From NCBI GenBank assembly GCA_036676415.1, contig JAKFCX010000058.1, positions 1 to 64,000 of the forward strand: DNA of 64,000 nt, in the 5' to 3' direction. A model generated the notes under the pieces. The model made no database searches. It saw only the letters and a list, made by a program, of their open reading frames with translations, and was not told the origin of the DNA. This DNA is from JAEZDC01 sp036676415 (GTDB lineage: Bacteria > Bacteroidota > Bacteroidia > Chitinophagales > Chitinophagaceae). Position numbers and translations under genes: made by a program. Positions 1-8,994 of this stretch are shown piece by piece; position 1 is the stretch's first letter, and every line of letters starts with the position of its first letter.

Positions 1-401
1 CATGCCTGTGGCATGACCAGATAAACTGAGGCGTTGTAAACTTCCTATTTCCGTTTAACAAGGCAGGTTCGTAAAAGTTAATTTGAAACTGTTGTAAATA
101 AAATAGTGAGAAGATTAATCGCAGGATAATACCCGCACCGTTACAACAGTAACTCCATAAGATGCCTCAGCCGGTTTGGACACAACGCAGTTGTGATTGA
201 TGGGATGGCGCAGCCGTATCACAGCAAAAAAGCAGGTGCCGCATCGCTGGAGTTACGAGGCCATGCGTCCGGAGCAAAGAAAGCAAACACCTTCAGTTTC
301 AATGTCAGCAGTAATACAGTTCATGAAATCTGTTAGATCGATGAACTCTGTTGACTTAGAACCCAACAGCTGCTTAACAAAACGCACTTAATTTTGTACT
401 G
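1..401. other. Left-edge non-coding stretch
   Basis: I see no convincing gene here. All frames are broken by stops, and the one short open frame (197-391, plus) has a composition unlike a protein and no recognisable motif. No tRNA, clear hairpin or repeat was found. It probably holds the promoter of the PAS protein that starts at 402. Confidence 0.4.
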
Positions 402-785
402 ATGGAAGAACCCCTCTATGTTTTGGATCATGAAAAAATAAAAGCAATATCATATATGGTTTCTATATATGATCATGATCTGAAGATCAGGCTTTGGAAC
501 AGGTTTACTGAAAACAAATTCGGAATTTCAGCTGGTGAGGCAACCGGGAAATGTTTAACGGATTTATTCCCCGGGTACGATAAAGACTTCCGGTTCCAGG
601 TGATGAAAGATGCCGTAAGCAAACGGAAATCATTTTACTTTCCAGATCTGCCATATCAATACAGGCAGGGCAGTTATTCCCAGGTGATCATACCAGTGCC
701 GGAAGGTATTGCCATCATCAGCAGCGATAATGATGGTATCTCCACTATACCCAGGCGTGACCTGATCAATGCTGTTTGTACGTAA
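402..785 (+). CDS. Small stand-alone PAS-domain protein
   Basis: A 127-residue soluble protein that looks like a single PAS sensor domain and nothing else. Residues about 14-60 have the usual PAS opening: a strand with YDHDLKIRLWN, then a helix with an FGISAGEATGK-type turn and LFPGY. A beta-rich second half follows. There is no kinase, GGDEF or HTH output domain, so it may act as a ligand-binding or partner protein. Its ATG is the first in frame. It stands alone, convergent with the K+ efflux gene at 930. It could be the remnant of a longer sensor kinase. The PAS call is by pattern only. Confidence 0.6.
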   Translation: MEEPLYVLDHEKIKAISYMVSIYDHDLKIRLWNRFTENKFGISAGEATGKCLTDLFPGYDKDFRFQVMKDAVSKRKSFYFPDLPYQYRQGSYSQVIIPVPEGIAIISSDNDGISTIPRRDLINAVCT

Positions 786-929
786 AAACGTTAAGCTGGA
801 AATCCATCCTTTCTCAAACCATTCGATCCTGGTATAGTAAGCCACTAAGCATATAAACCTTACACAGCAGGCACAGGCAACGTTCAAAAAAACTTTACCG
901 GGCACAGGACAGTGCAGGTTGACCAACTC

Positions 930-2825
930 CTATGCTTTTTTATGATCAGTTGCTGTTGCCGTCCTAACCTCTTCTATCAATGTAGTTGCATCCCAGTCTG
1001 CATTGCTCAGTTTGCTTCCTTCAGCATCAGCCTGTATGATCAGTTCCAGCTCTTCAATATATTGTTTGGCTGTTACAATGTATTCATCCTGGTTACGGAT
1101 GGCTGCGAGTTGCTTCAGGCTGGCTTCATCATGTTTTAAAAAAACACGGGCAAGGCGTTTAGCTGTATAAGTTCTATAGCCGAGGATGGTGAGTGCATCA
1201 ACACCCATTCGCATACTGGTGTCGAGTGTTTCCCTGTACACCTTCATCATGCCTGCATTCATCAGGTCGTATGCATCGTTGCGATTGGTTGATCTCACCA
1301 GCAGTTGCAGGTTGGGAAAATGCTTTTTAATGGTTTCTATCAGTTCAAGCCTTTTTTGTTCATTAGAGATTGCAATGATCATCATTTTTGCATGGGCAGC
1401 ACCGGCGGCATGCAACAGGTCGTGCCGTGAAGCATCACCATAAAAAACTTTAAAACCCATCCTGCGAAGAACATCCACCCTGTCTGAATCAATATCAAGA
1501 TAAGTGGCCTTGATGCCGTTTGCTCTCAGGAACCTGCCAACCGTATTACCGAAATGGCCAAAACCTGCAATGATCACCTGGTTCTTTTCATCGATCGTAT
1601 CTGCTTCCCTGCCCGGCTTTTCTTCCGTACCGATGCGGGGCAATAAAACCTTCTCATTGAACAGCATCACCAAAGGTGTAATGCCCATGCTGAGTGCAAC
1701 AACTGCTATGAGAAAGCTGACTGACTCCTGTGGTAAAATACCTTCCTGCAAGGCAAACGAAAGCAGTACAAATGCAAACTCACCTACCTGGCTGAGTGAA
1801 AATGCAAAGATGAAATTCTGCTCAGTACTCAGTTTGAATATCCTGCCCAATACCAACAGCACTCCTGCTTTCAGGAGCACCAGGCCAAAAACACAGGCCA
1901 TTATCTCCAGTGGTTGTGCAATGATGAGGTTGAAGTCGATAGAAGCACCTACGGCAATGAAGAACAATCCAAGTAATAATCCTTTGAAAGGTTCAATATC
2001 GCTTTCCAGTTCATGACGGTATTCACTGTTGGCTAACACAACGCCTGCGAGAAAAGCACCGAGGGCAGGACTTAACCCAACTTTAGTCATCAATGCAGCA
2101 ATGCCTACCACGATCAGCAATGCAGAAGCTGTGAATACTTCCCGCATACCCGATTTTGCCACAAAACGCAACAGCGGGCGAACCAATAACCTGCCTGCAG
2201 CAATGATACCTGCAACTGTAGCGATGAAGATGAGTGTTTGCATCCAACCCGGCTGACCTTCGAGCCATGTTGATGCAGCATGCGCATCATCACTCTTCGA
2301 CACCCGCAATGTGGCCAGTAAAGGAAACAAAGCAAGCATTGGTATCACTGCTATATCCTGGAACAATAATACGGAGAATGCACTTTGCCCGGCATGTGTT
2401 TTCATCAATCCTTTTTCATTGAGCGATTGCATGACGATGGCAGTGGAAGACATTGAGATGATCATGCCAATGGCAAGTGATTGCTGCCAGTTCAGGCCCA
2501 TCAATAATGCGATTACACCTGCCAGTACCGTTGTTACCACCACCTGCAGGCTTCCGAGTCCTGCAATGGATCGTCTTAATTTCCATAGTAATTGCGGTTC
2601 AAGCTCCAGCCCTATCAGGAACAACATCATCACCACGCCAAACTCGGCAAAGTGCATAATATCCTTACCTTCTTCACCAATGAACTGTAAAGCAAAAGGA
2701 CCGATAATAATTCCGGCAAGCAGGTAACCCAATACCGAACCCAGCCCCGAACGTTTGGCTATCGGCACTAACAAAACAGCTGCACCGAGATACACGAGGG
2801 CCTGCATTAAAAAAGTATCTCCCAT
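930..2825 (-). CDS. KefC/KefB-type monovalent cation:proton antiporter (CPA2)
   Basis: A 631-residue membrane protein of the CPA2 family that exchanges K+ (or Na+) for H+ across the inner membrane. Residues about 5-385 form the Na+/H+ exchanger domain with a dozen hydrophobic segments, including GLSPALGAFLAGVVLANSEY. A TrkA-N (RCK) Rossmann domain at about 415-530 opens with IIAGFGHFGNTVGR, the NAD/glutathione-adduct binding fold that gates Kef channels. The charged tail has no TrkA-C domain that I recognise. Its ATG overlaps the stop of the upstream gene by one base (TAATG), so the two are translationally coupled. The partner is the KefG-like quinone reductase, as in Kef operons of other bacteria. 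Confidence 0.9.
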   Translation of the reverse strand: MGDTFLMQALVYLGAAVLLVPIAKRSGLGSVLGYLLAGIIIGPFALQFIGEEGKDIMHFAEFGVVMMLFLIGLELEPQLLWKLRRSIAGLGSLQVVVTTVLAGVIALLMGLNWQQSLAIGMIISMSSTAIVMQSLNEKGLMKTHAGQSAFSVLLFQDIAVIPMLALFPLLATLRVSKSDDAHAASTWLEGQPGWMQTLIFIATVAGIIAAGRLLVRPLLRFVAKSGMREVFTASALLIVVGIAALMTKVGLSPALGAFLAGVVLANSEYRHELESDIEPFKGLLLGLFFIAVGASIDFNLIIAQPLEIMACVFGLVLLKAGVLLVLGRIFKLSTEQNFIFAFSLSQVGEFAFVLLSFALQEGILPQESVSFLIAVVALSMGITPLVMLFNEKVLLPRIGTEEKPGREADTIDEKNQVIIAGFGHFGNTVGRFLRANGIKATYLDIDSDRVDVLRRMGFKVFYGDASRHDLLHAAGAAHAKMMIIAISNEQKRLELIETIKKHFPNLQLLVRSTNRNDAYDLMNAGMMKVYRETLDTSMRMGVDALTILGYRTYTAKRLARVFLKHDEASLKQLAAIRNQDEYIVTAKQYIEELELIIQADAEGSKLSNADWDATTLIEEVRTATATDHKKA

Positions 2826-3430
2826 TACACTTCAGTTGAATTGATTGGAAAAAGGTCGTTCATTAGAATTTTAGAAACTATCTCTTCTTCAGCGAAAATA
2901 TCTTTTGATAAAGCAGCCAGGATATTTGTATACTGCGCTGCATATTGTTTGATCCCAACTTCATCCAACCGGTGCGTGCCATGCACCCAGAAAGGTGGAT
3001 AATATATCATTTTACATAGCCCGGCTGTTCGTTCAAAAGGCCGCAGGAACTCATGGATGGTGTATCTGTTATATCCCCCATATTGGTATGCCTCGAATGG
3101 CCCACCGGAAGAAAGTACATTGAATACTTTCTTTCCTGCCAGTGCATTACCGTGTTTTCCATAAGCCCAACCATGCTCCAGTACAAGATCCTGCCATTGC
3201 TTTAATATAGCGGGTGCATTGTACCAGTAAAAAGGGTGTTGCCAGATGATGATATCATGATGCAGCAGTAGTTGCTGTTCACGATCGATATCGATATCGA
3301 AATCAGGGTATTGCTGGTAAAGATCATTGATGGTGATGCCATGTACAGAAAGGGCAGCTTTCAGCAATTCTGCCTGCACTCTTGACTTTTCAAAAAGGGG
3401 ATGTGCAAAAAGAATCAGCACGCTTGACAT
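2825..3430 (-). CDS. KefG/KefF-like NAD(P)H:quinone oxidoreductase (flavodoxin fold)
   Basis: A 201-residue cytoplasmic flavoprotein of the Flavodoxin_2 family. It opens with SSVLILFAHPLFEKSRV, where a HP-x4-S pattern binds the FMN phosphate. It continues with the family hallmarks WQHPFYWYNAPAILKQWQD and LSSGGPFEAYQ and ends with PPFWVHGTH. Members next to Kef transporters bind the antiporter and modulate K+ efflux during electrophile stress. The ATG at 3430 is preferred over a TTG seven codons upstream because the protein then begins directly at the first beta strand. The gene is first in a two-gene operon with the transporter. Confidence 0.88.
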   Translation of the reverse strand: MSSVLILFAHPLFEKSRVQAELLKAALSVHGITINDLYQQYPDFDIDIDREQQLLLHHDIIIWQHPFYWYNAPAILKQWQDLVLEHGWAYGKHGNALAGKKVFNVLSSGGPFEAYQYGGYNRYTIHEFLRPFERTAGLCKMIYYPPFWVHGTHRLDEVGIKQYAAQYTNILAALSKDIFAEEEIVSKILMNDLFPINSTEV

Positions 3431-3673
3431 GATGCCTGGTTTTGGGGTCAATTTACATTTAGTGTTGAACCCGGCAAAATAGTTATTGATTGTTGAAGTT
3501 GAGTTTCACTTAGGGTTGGTGCCGCACCAACTACAGACCAGGTAAAACTAAACACTTTGCGTTCGCAAATTTGCCTCCTGTTCATATGTATATTTACAAT
3601 TTTGCTGCTACTTACCTTTGGGGCTATAATAGTTACAGGTAAATCGTTATGCATCCATGATAAATTGCCGCCA

Positions 3674-4936
3674 ATGAAAAACATCTTCGGTCTCTTGCTA
3701 TCCTGCTTCGTATTACAAACAGCGATTGCCCAAACACTCGCACCAACTGTAACAAAGCATCGCGGTATTCATTATGATCGCCTCGCTCAGATTGATACCG
3801 TGTTGAAACAATACGTAAATAACAAATGGTTAGCCGGGGCAGTTGTGATGATCGTTAAGGATAACCAGGTTGCTTATCACAAAGGACATGGTTATTTAAA
3901 TATTGCGGCAAAGCGATCAATGCCGGCCGATGCTATTTTTCGTATCGCCAGTCAAACAAAAGCAATCACCAGCCTGGGCATTATGCAGTTGCTGGAAAAA
4001 GGAAAGTTGCGCCTTGACCAGCAAATCTCAGATTTTATTCCAGCGTTTAAGAACCCGCAAGTCATCAAAACTTTTAATAAAGCAGATTCAGGTTATACAA
4101 CCACACCGGCCAAACGTGAGATCACTTTCCGTGATTTGTTAACCCATACCTCGGGTATAGATTACCCTGACATAGGCACCGATACCATGCAGGCCATTTA
4201 TGCGAAACACAACATACCGGTGGGCCTTGGATACATTAATGAGAACCTGCTGGACAGGATGAAAGAACTTGCGAGGTTACTATTACGACACAACCCTGGT
4301 GAACGATTTACCTATGGTTTAAATACCGACCTGCTGGGTTGCCTTATTGAGATCATCAGCAAGCAATCTTTAGAAACCTATTTCAGGCAGCATATTTTTG
4401 AGCCACTGGGCATGAAAGATTCTTATTTCAATCTTCCATCATCCAAAGCAGGCAGGCTTGCAACCGTTTATACTGAAAATAAAAACCAGGAAATAATTGA
4501 GTGGTCACCTGATTTCAGAAATATCGATCCTGAGTATCCGCTTATTCCCACAACCTATTTCTCCGGTGGTGCCGGTTTGTCTTCAACAGCTTTTGATTAT
4601 GCTGTTTTCCTGCAGATGCTGTTAAATGGTGGAATGTATAATGGCAAACAGATACTGGGTAGGCGTACGGTTGAATTGATGCTGAGTCCACAGCTGGCAG
4701 GGAATTTATTCGGAGATGATAATTTTAGCCTCGGGTTTGCTATAACATCCGGCAAATCAGCTAACCTTAGAATGCCGAATGAGGGTTCGTTTGCATGGGG
4801 CGGATATTTTGGCACTACCTACTGGGCAGATCCGAAGGAGAAAATGGTATGCCTGATTATGACGCAGCACACACCGAACGCTCATTATGATTATGGTGAA
4901 AAGATCATGAACATTATCTATGGAAGTTTGAAATAG
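3674..4936 (+). CDS. Exported serine hydrolase, beta-lactamase/class C esterase family
   Basis: A 420-residue protein with a signal peptide (MKNIFGLLLSCFVLQTAIAQ), so it acts in the periplasm or outside the cell. The class C fold is shown by the nucleophile motif S93-Q-T-K96 after FRIA, by Y214-G-L-N-T-D-L-L-G in the place of the YxN motif, and by GGAGLSSTAFDYA and the late strand GGYFGTTYWADP in the place of KTG. The YG-type second motif is more typical of esterases and D-aminopeptidase-like hydrolases than of true beta-lactamases, so an esterase or peptidase role is likelier than resistance. The open frame extends upstream to a TTG at 3557, but the ATG at 3674 gives a proper signal peptide. 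Confidence 0.85.
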   Translation: MKNIFGLLLSCFVLQTAIAQTLAPTVTKHRGIHYDRLAQIDTVLKQYVNNKWLAGAVVMIVKDNQVAYHKGHGYLNIAAKRSMPADAIFRIASQTKAITSLGIMQLLEKGKLRLDQQISDFIPAFKNPQVIKTFNKADSGYTTTPAKREITFRDLLTHTSGIDYPDIGTDTMQAIYAKHNIPVGLGYINENLLDRMKELARLLLRHNPGERFTYGLNTDLLGCLIEIISKQSLETYFRQHIFEPLGMKDSYFNLPSSKAGRLATVYTENKNQEIIEWSPDFRNIDPEYPLIPTTYFSGGAGLSSTAFDYAVFLQMLLNGGMYNGKQILGRRTVELMLSPQLAGNLFGDDNFSLGFAITSGKSANLRMPNEGSFAWGGYFGTTYWADPKEKMVCLIMTQHTPNAHYDYGEKIMNIIYGSLK

Positions 4937-5099
4937 TGAAAAGCGACAATTCTATTTTCTTAATCGCAAACATTTCATCCTTCGCTTCGACCTGGCAGTC
5001 TTAGGAAAACTTTTTTAACTTTATCGTCAGCCGAAACGTTTTGATAAGTTGTAGTGTCGCAAGCCTCAAACCAATTAATACAATTAATAAAAAAGAAAT

Positions 5100-5570
5100 A
5101 TGCAGTCAAAAGCAAAAACACCGGATGAATATATTGCTGAATTGCCGGATGACAGAAGAGAGGCAATTATACAATTGCGAAAAGCGGTTTTAAAAAATCT
5201 TCCGAAAGGTTTTAAAGAAGTAATGGGTTATGGAATGTTGGGTTACGTAGTGCCACATTCTATTTATCCTGCAGGTTACCATTGTACTCCTTCTGATCCA
5301 CTACCTTTTGCAGGGTTTGCTAGCCAGAAGAATTTCATTGCTTTCTATCATATGGGAATTTATTCTGACCCGGAACTGCTTGATTGGTTCGTGAAGGAAT
5401 ACCCGAAACATACAGATGCTAAACTGGATATGGGAAAAAGCTGTATCCGGTTTAAAAAGCCGGAGAAGATCCCTTTTAAACTGTTTGGTGAACTGATGAG
5501 TAAGATGACGGTGAAAGACTGGATAGAGAAATACGAGTCGGTGCTAAAGAAGCCTGTGGCAAAAAAATAG
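5100..5570 (+). CDS. DUF1801 domain protein (YdhG-like)
   Basis: A 156-residue cytoplasmic protein matching the DUF1801/YdhG pattern: TPDEYIAELPDDRREAI at the start, a central GYGMLGYV and PLPFAGFASQKNFIAFY, and GKSCIRFKKPEKIPF near the end. The fold resembles the iron-chaperone/frataxin-like YdhG group, but no reaction is established and I assign none. It lies 47 bases upstream of the tricorn-like protease on the same strand and may be co-transcribed with it. Confidence 0.85.
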   Translation: MQSKAKTPDEYIAELPDDRREAIIQLRKAVLKNLPKGFKEVMGYGMLGYVVPHSIYPAGYHCTPSDPLPFAGFASQKNFIAFYHMGIYSDPELLDWFVKEYPKHTDAKLDMGKSCIRFKKPEKIPFKLFGELMSKMTVKDWIEKYESVLKKPVAKK

Positions 5571-5617
5571 GCCGTGCTTTCGCTGCTTCGTTTCGCTGCG
5601 TTTCATATATTTCAGTT

Positions 5618-8600
5618 ATGAAACCAAACATCACCATACTCCTGCTCAGCATTTTTTTATCGCTATGCACTACAGCACAAAGCCAGACATCCAAACCTTA
5701 TTTTTACGATGCTGCACTATCACCCATAGCAAATGAGATCGCTTTTGTTTCAGGAGGTGATATCTGGACCGTTGACGCCAACGGCGGAGAAGCAAGATTG
5801 CTGGTGTCTCACCCTTCAATGGAAACAAGACCGCTATACTCGCCTGACGGAAAATATCTGGCTTTCAATTCTACCCGTTCCGGTAATGGTGATATCTATA
5901 TACTCAACATCGCCAGCGGTATACTCAAACGTCTCACATTCGATGATGCCAACGACGAACTGAATAACTGGTCTGCCGATGGCCGGTATATTTATTTTAC
6001 TTCTATCTCAAGGGATATTGCCGGAATGCGTGATATCTATCGTGTTGCTGCTTCCGGTGGAACACCAATGACCGTTAGTGATAACCGTTATATGGCAGAA
6101 TTCTTTGCAGCGCCATCTCCCGACAATAAAACATTGGCGCTTGTTGCAAGAGGTGTAGGTGCTGCCCAATGGTGGAGAAATGGCAGCAGCCACCTCGATG
6201 AATCAGAGATATGGTTATTGGATGAGTCAACAAAAAAATACAGCATGCTAGCCCAAAGAGGAGCAAAACAACTGTGGCCGATGTGGACACCTGATGGCAA
6301 AGCACTCTATTATGTTTCTGACCGTGGCGGTGTACAAAATATCTGGATACACCCGGTAAATGGTACTGCAAAACAAATCACTAATTATAAGAAAGGAAGA
6401 GTACTCTTTCCTTCTCTTTCAAAAGATGGCAGGAGTATGGTATTTGAAAGAGATTTTGCAATCTGGAAACTGGACCTCAACAGCAATGAAGCAAAGCCAG
6501 TAAACATTACACTAAAAGGAGCTGCCACATCTTCAACGACCGAACTGCTGCGGTTATCAAACGGCTTCTCTGATCTTTCCGTTTCTCCTGATGGAAAGAA
6601 AGTTGCCTTTATTGCACAGGGAGAATTGTTTGTGGCAGGTACCAAAGATGGTGGTGATGCAACAAGAGTTACTACTACACCCGGCATGGAGTCATCTCCT
6701 GTATGGACAAAAAACAGTAATAGTGTGATCTATGCATCTGACAGAAATGATAGCGAGAATATTTATCAATTTGATTTCATCACCGGTAAAGAAACCCAGC
6801 TCACTAATACAAATGCAGATGATGGTGCCCTGAAGCTCTCACCTGATGGGAAGAAACTTGCTTTTGTTAGAAATGGAAAAGAGCTGATGGTGTTGGATCT
6901 TGCTACCAGAAAAGAAATGTCACTGGCTAAAAATGCATTTGCTTTCTCTCCCATCAACAGTACCGGAGACTTTAACTGGTCGCCGGATGGCAAACATATT
7001 GCCTATGCAGCTTTTGGTGAGAAAGCACTCCGCAATATTTACATCGTACCTGCTGCAGGAGGAACTTCACAACCTGTTTCATTTATCGGTAATACATTTG
7101 GTGGTGAAGTGGTGTGGGGCAAAGACGGTACTTCGATACTATTTGCTACAGCCCAAAGAACAGAAAACGGGCAGGTAGCCAGGGTTGACCTGCAACCACG
7201 TATTCCACGTTTTCGTGAAGACCAGTTCCGTGATCTTTTCTCAGATCCGTCTACCACAACCAAAACCAAAACAGATCCTGCAGTTGATTCTCTTACCTCC
7301 ACCGCTCCATCAAAAAAAGCGATCGTATATGAAGGTATTCGTGACAGGTTGAGTCTTTTACCACTGGGTATGGATGTTCAGTCGATCGACATCAGTAAAG
7401 ATGGCAATACACTTATTGTTGTTGCCGAAAGTGCCGGACAGGTGAATATCTATTCTTATTCGCTGGATGAACTTGCCAAAGAAGCACCGGTAATGAAACA
7501 ACTCACTTCCACTCCCGGTTTTAAAAGCTGGATACAATTGAGCAGTGATGGAAAAGAAGTGTATTATATAGAAGGTGGAAGGATCAATAGTGTGAATATT
7601 GATAACAAGCAAACCAAAACCATTGCTATTACTGCAGAGATGACGGCCGACTTCAATGAAAGGAAGATGGAAGTATTTAACCAGGCCTGGGAAATGCAAA
7701 GCAAGGGTTTTTATGATGAGCAGTTTCATGGTGCTGACTGGAACGCCATCAAAACACAATACCAGCCGTATATCGCAGGATCGCAAACAGCGGATGAAAT
7801 GAGAAGGATATTATCGCTGATGGTGGGTGAATTAAATGCAAGCCACTCAGGTATTGCTTCCAATGCAGCAGGTGTTTCCAACGTCGGTAAACTGGGTGTG
7901 CGTTTTGATCGTGAAGCTTATGAAAGAAACGGAAGTTTCAAAATAACAGAAGTGATTGCCAGTGGTCCTGCAGACCTCGCCGGGATTCATGTGGGTGATG
8001 TGTTGAAGGCTATTAATGGATCGATGTTACAAAAAGGTGATAACCTCGATGCCATATTAGAAAATAAAGTAAACAGGCGTATCATGTTAAGCGTTTCCAA
8101 CAGTAGTGGCAATACTTCAGATATAGCTGTGAAGCCTGTTAATACGAATACAGAAAAAGGACTACTATACAAACAATGGGTACAACAGAACCGTGCTTAT
8201 GTAGCGAAGATCAGCAACGGAAGATTAGGCTATGTGCATATGTTTGATATGGGCCAGGGTTCACTCGATCAACTGCATCTTGATATTGATGCACAGAACC
8301 ACAGCCGTGATGGTGTAGTGGTGGATGTACGTAATAACAATGGTGGTTTTGTAAATGCCTATGCCATTGATGTATTGAGCAGGAAAGGATACCTGGATAT
8401 GCAGGTAAGAGGTTTGGAAAAAGCACCTGGCCGTGTACAGTTAGGACAAAGAGCACTGGATGCGCCAACCATTCTTGTTACCAACCAACATTCGTTGAGT
8501 GATGCAGAAGATTTTTCAGAAGGTTACCGTGCACTTGGCCTGGGTAAAATTGTAGGTGAACCTACTGCAGGATGGATCATCTTTACTTCTAATATCACTT

Positions 8601-8785
8601 TGTTTGATGGTACGGTGGTCAGATTGCCTTTTATCAAGATCACTGATCGTGCAGGCAATAATATGGAGCTGGCACCAAGACCAGTTGACATTCCTGTAAG
8701 CAATATGCCGGGTGGTACTGGTGATACTCAACTTGATACAGCGGTGAATGCGTTATTGAAGGATATTGATGGGAAGAAAAAATGA
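5618..8785 (+). CDS. Tricorn-like S41 protease with beta-propellers and PDZ domain
   Basis: A 1055-residue exported peptidase with a signal peptide ending near TTAQSQ. Residues about 25-650 carry many TolB/WD40-like blades (SPDGKYLAF, SADGRYIYF, SPDGKKVAFI, SPDGKHIAYA), forming one or two propellers that in tricorn proteases admit or channel peptides. A PDZ domain follows at about 755-840 (IASGPADLAGIHVGDVLKAING), then the C-terminal S41 protease core. S961 in NQHSLSDAED is the expected nucleophile, with GEPTAGW after it, and RDGVVVDVRNNNGG is the usual substrate-pocket strand. Expected role: degradation of peptides in the periplasm or outside the cell. Confidence 0.9.
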   Translation: MKPNITILLLSIFLSLCTTAQSQTSKPYFYDAALSPIANEIAFVSGGDIWTVDANGGEARLLVSHPSMETRPLYSPDGKYLAFNSTRSGNGDIYILNIASGILKRLTFDDANDELNNWSADGRYIYFTSISRDIAGMRDIYRVAASGGTPMTVSDNRYMAEFFAAPSPDNKTLALVARGVGAAQWWRNGSSHLDESEIWLLDESTKKYSMLAQRGAKQLWPMWTPDGKALYYVSDRGGVQNIWIHPVNGTAKQITNYKKGRVLFPSLSKDGRSMVFERDFAIWKLDLNSNEAKPVNITLKGAATSSTTELLRLSNGFSDLSVSPDGKKVAFIAQGELFVAGTKDGGDATRVTTTPGMESSPVWTKNSNSVIYASDRNDSENIYQFDFITGKETQLTNTNADDGALKLSPDGKKLAFVRNGKELMVLDLATRKEMSLAKNAFAFSPINSTGDFNWSPDGKHIAYAAFGEKALRNIYIVPAAGGTSQPVSFIGNTFGGEVVWGKDGTSILFATAQRTENGQVARVDLQPRIPRFREDQFRDLFSDPSTTTKTKTDPAVDSLTSTAPSKKAIVYEGIRDRLSLLPLGMDVQSIDISKDGNTLIVVAESAGQVNIYSYSLDELAKEAPVMKQLTSTPGFKSWIQLSSDGKEVYYIEGGRINSVNIDNKQTKTIAITAEMTADFNERKMEVFNQAWEMQSKGFYDEQFHGADWNAIKTQYQPYIAGSQTADEMRRILSLMVGELNASHSGIASNAAGVSNVGKLGVRFDREAYERNGSFKITEVIASGPADLAGIHVGDVLKAINGSMLQKGDNLDAILENKVNRRIMLSVSNSSGNTSDIAVKPVNTNTEKGLLYKQWVQQNRAYVAKISNGRLGYVHMFDMGQGSLDQLHLDIDAQNHSRDGVVVDVRNNNGGFVNAYAIDVLSRKGYLDMQVRGLEKAPGRVQLGQRALDAPTILVTNQHSLSDAEDFSEGYRALGLGKIVGEPTAGWIIFTSNITLFDGTVVRLPFIKITDRAGNNMELAPRPVDIPVSNMPGGTGDTQLDTAVNALLKDIDGKKK

Positions 8786-8940
8786 GAGGTGTATTAATCA
8801 CGTTTCCAGGTTAGCGTGTAGTTATGGTGAACAATAAAAACGCAAAGAAACGCAGGTGCATTTGTATATAGAAGCTGCAGCGCATTATTGTAACCTGAAT
8901 GACATCACGCCAAGAAAGCAGCATTTTTATATAGATTTTG

Positions 8941-8972
8941 TTGGGTAGCTTCAAAATCGGTGGTTATATTTA
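8941..8972 (+). promoter_or_regulatory. Candidate Bacteroidota promoter of the amidase/GHL10 gene
   Basis: TTG at 8941-8943, 21 bases, then TATATTTA at 8965-8972. This fits the Bacteroidota primary-sigma pattern (TTG / TAnnTTTG) with one mismatch in the -7 box. It lies about 23 bases before the ATG at 8995. Read by eye only. Confidence 0.35.
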
Positions 8973-8994
8973 TCGCCTATACTAATGCTTTCAT

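Noticed and set aside
197..391. Short plus-strand open frame near the left edge
   Set aside because: No homology pattern, odd composition and no ribosome-binding or promoter signal; probably chance.
1504..2016. Long open frame opposite the K+ efflux gene
   Set aside because: Lies fully inside a clear CPA2 gene on the other strand; the product is low-complexity and unlike any family.
3674..4936. Antibiotic-resistance beta-lactamase
   Set aside because: Motifs after SxxK are of the esterase/peptidase type and the neighbourhood gives no resistance context.
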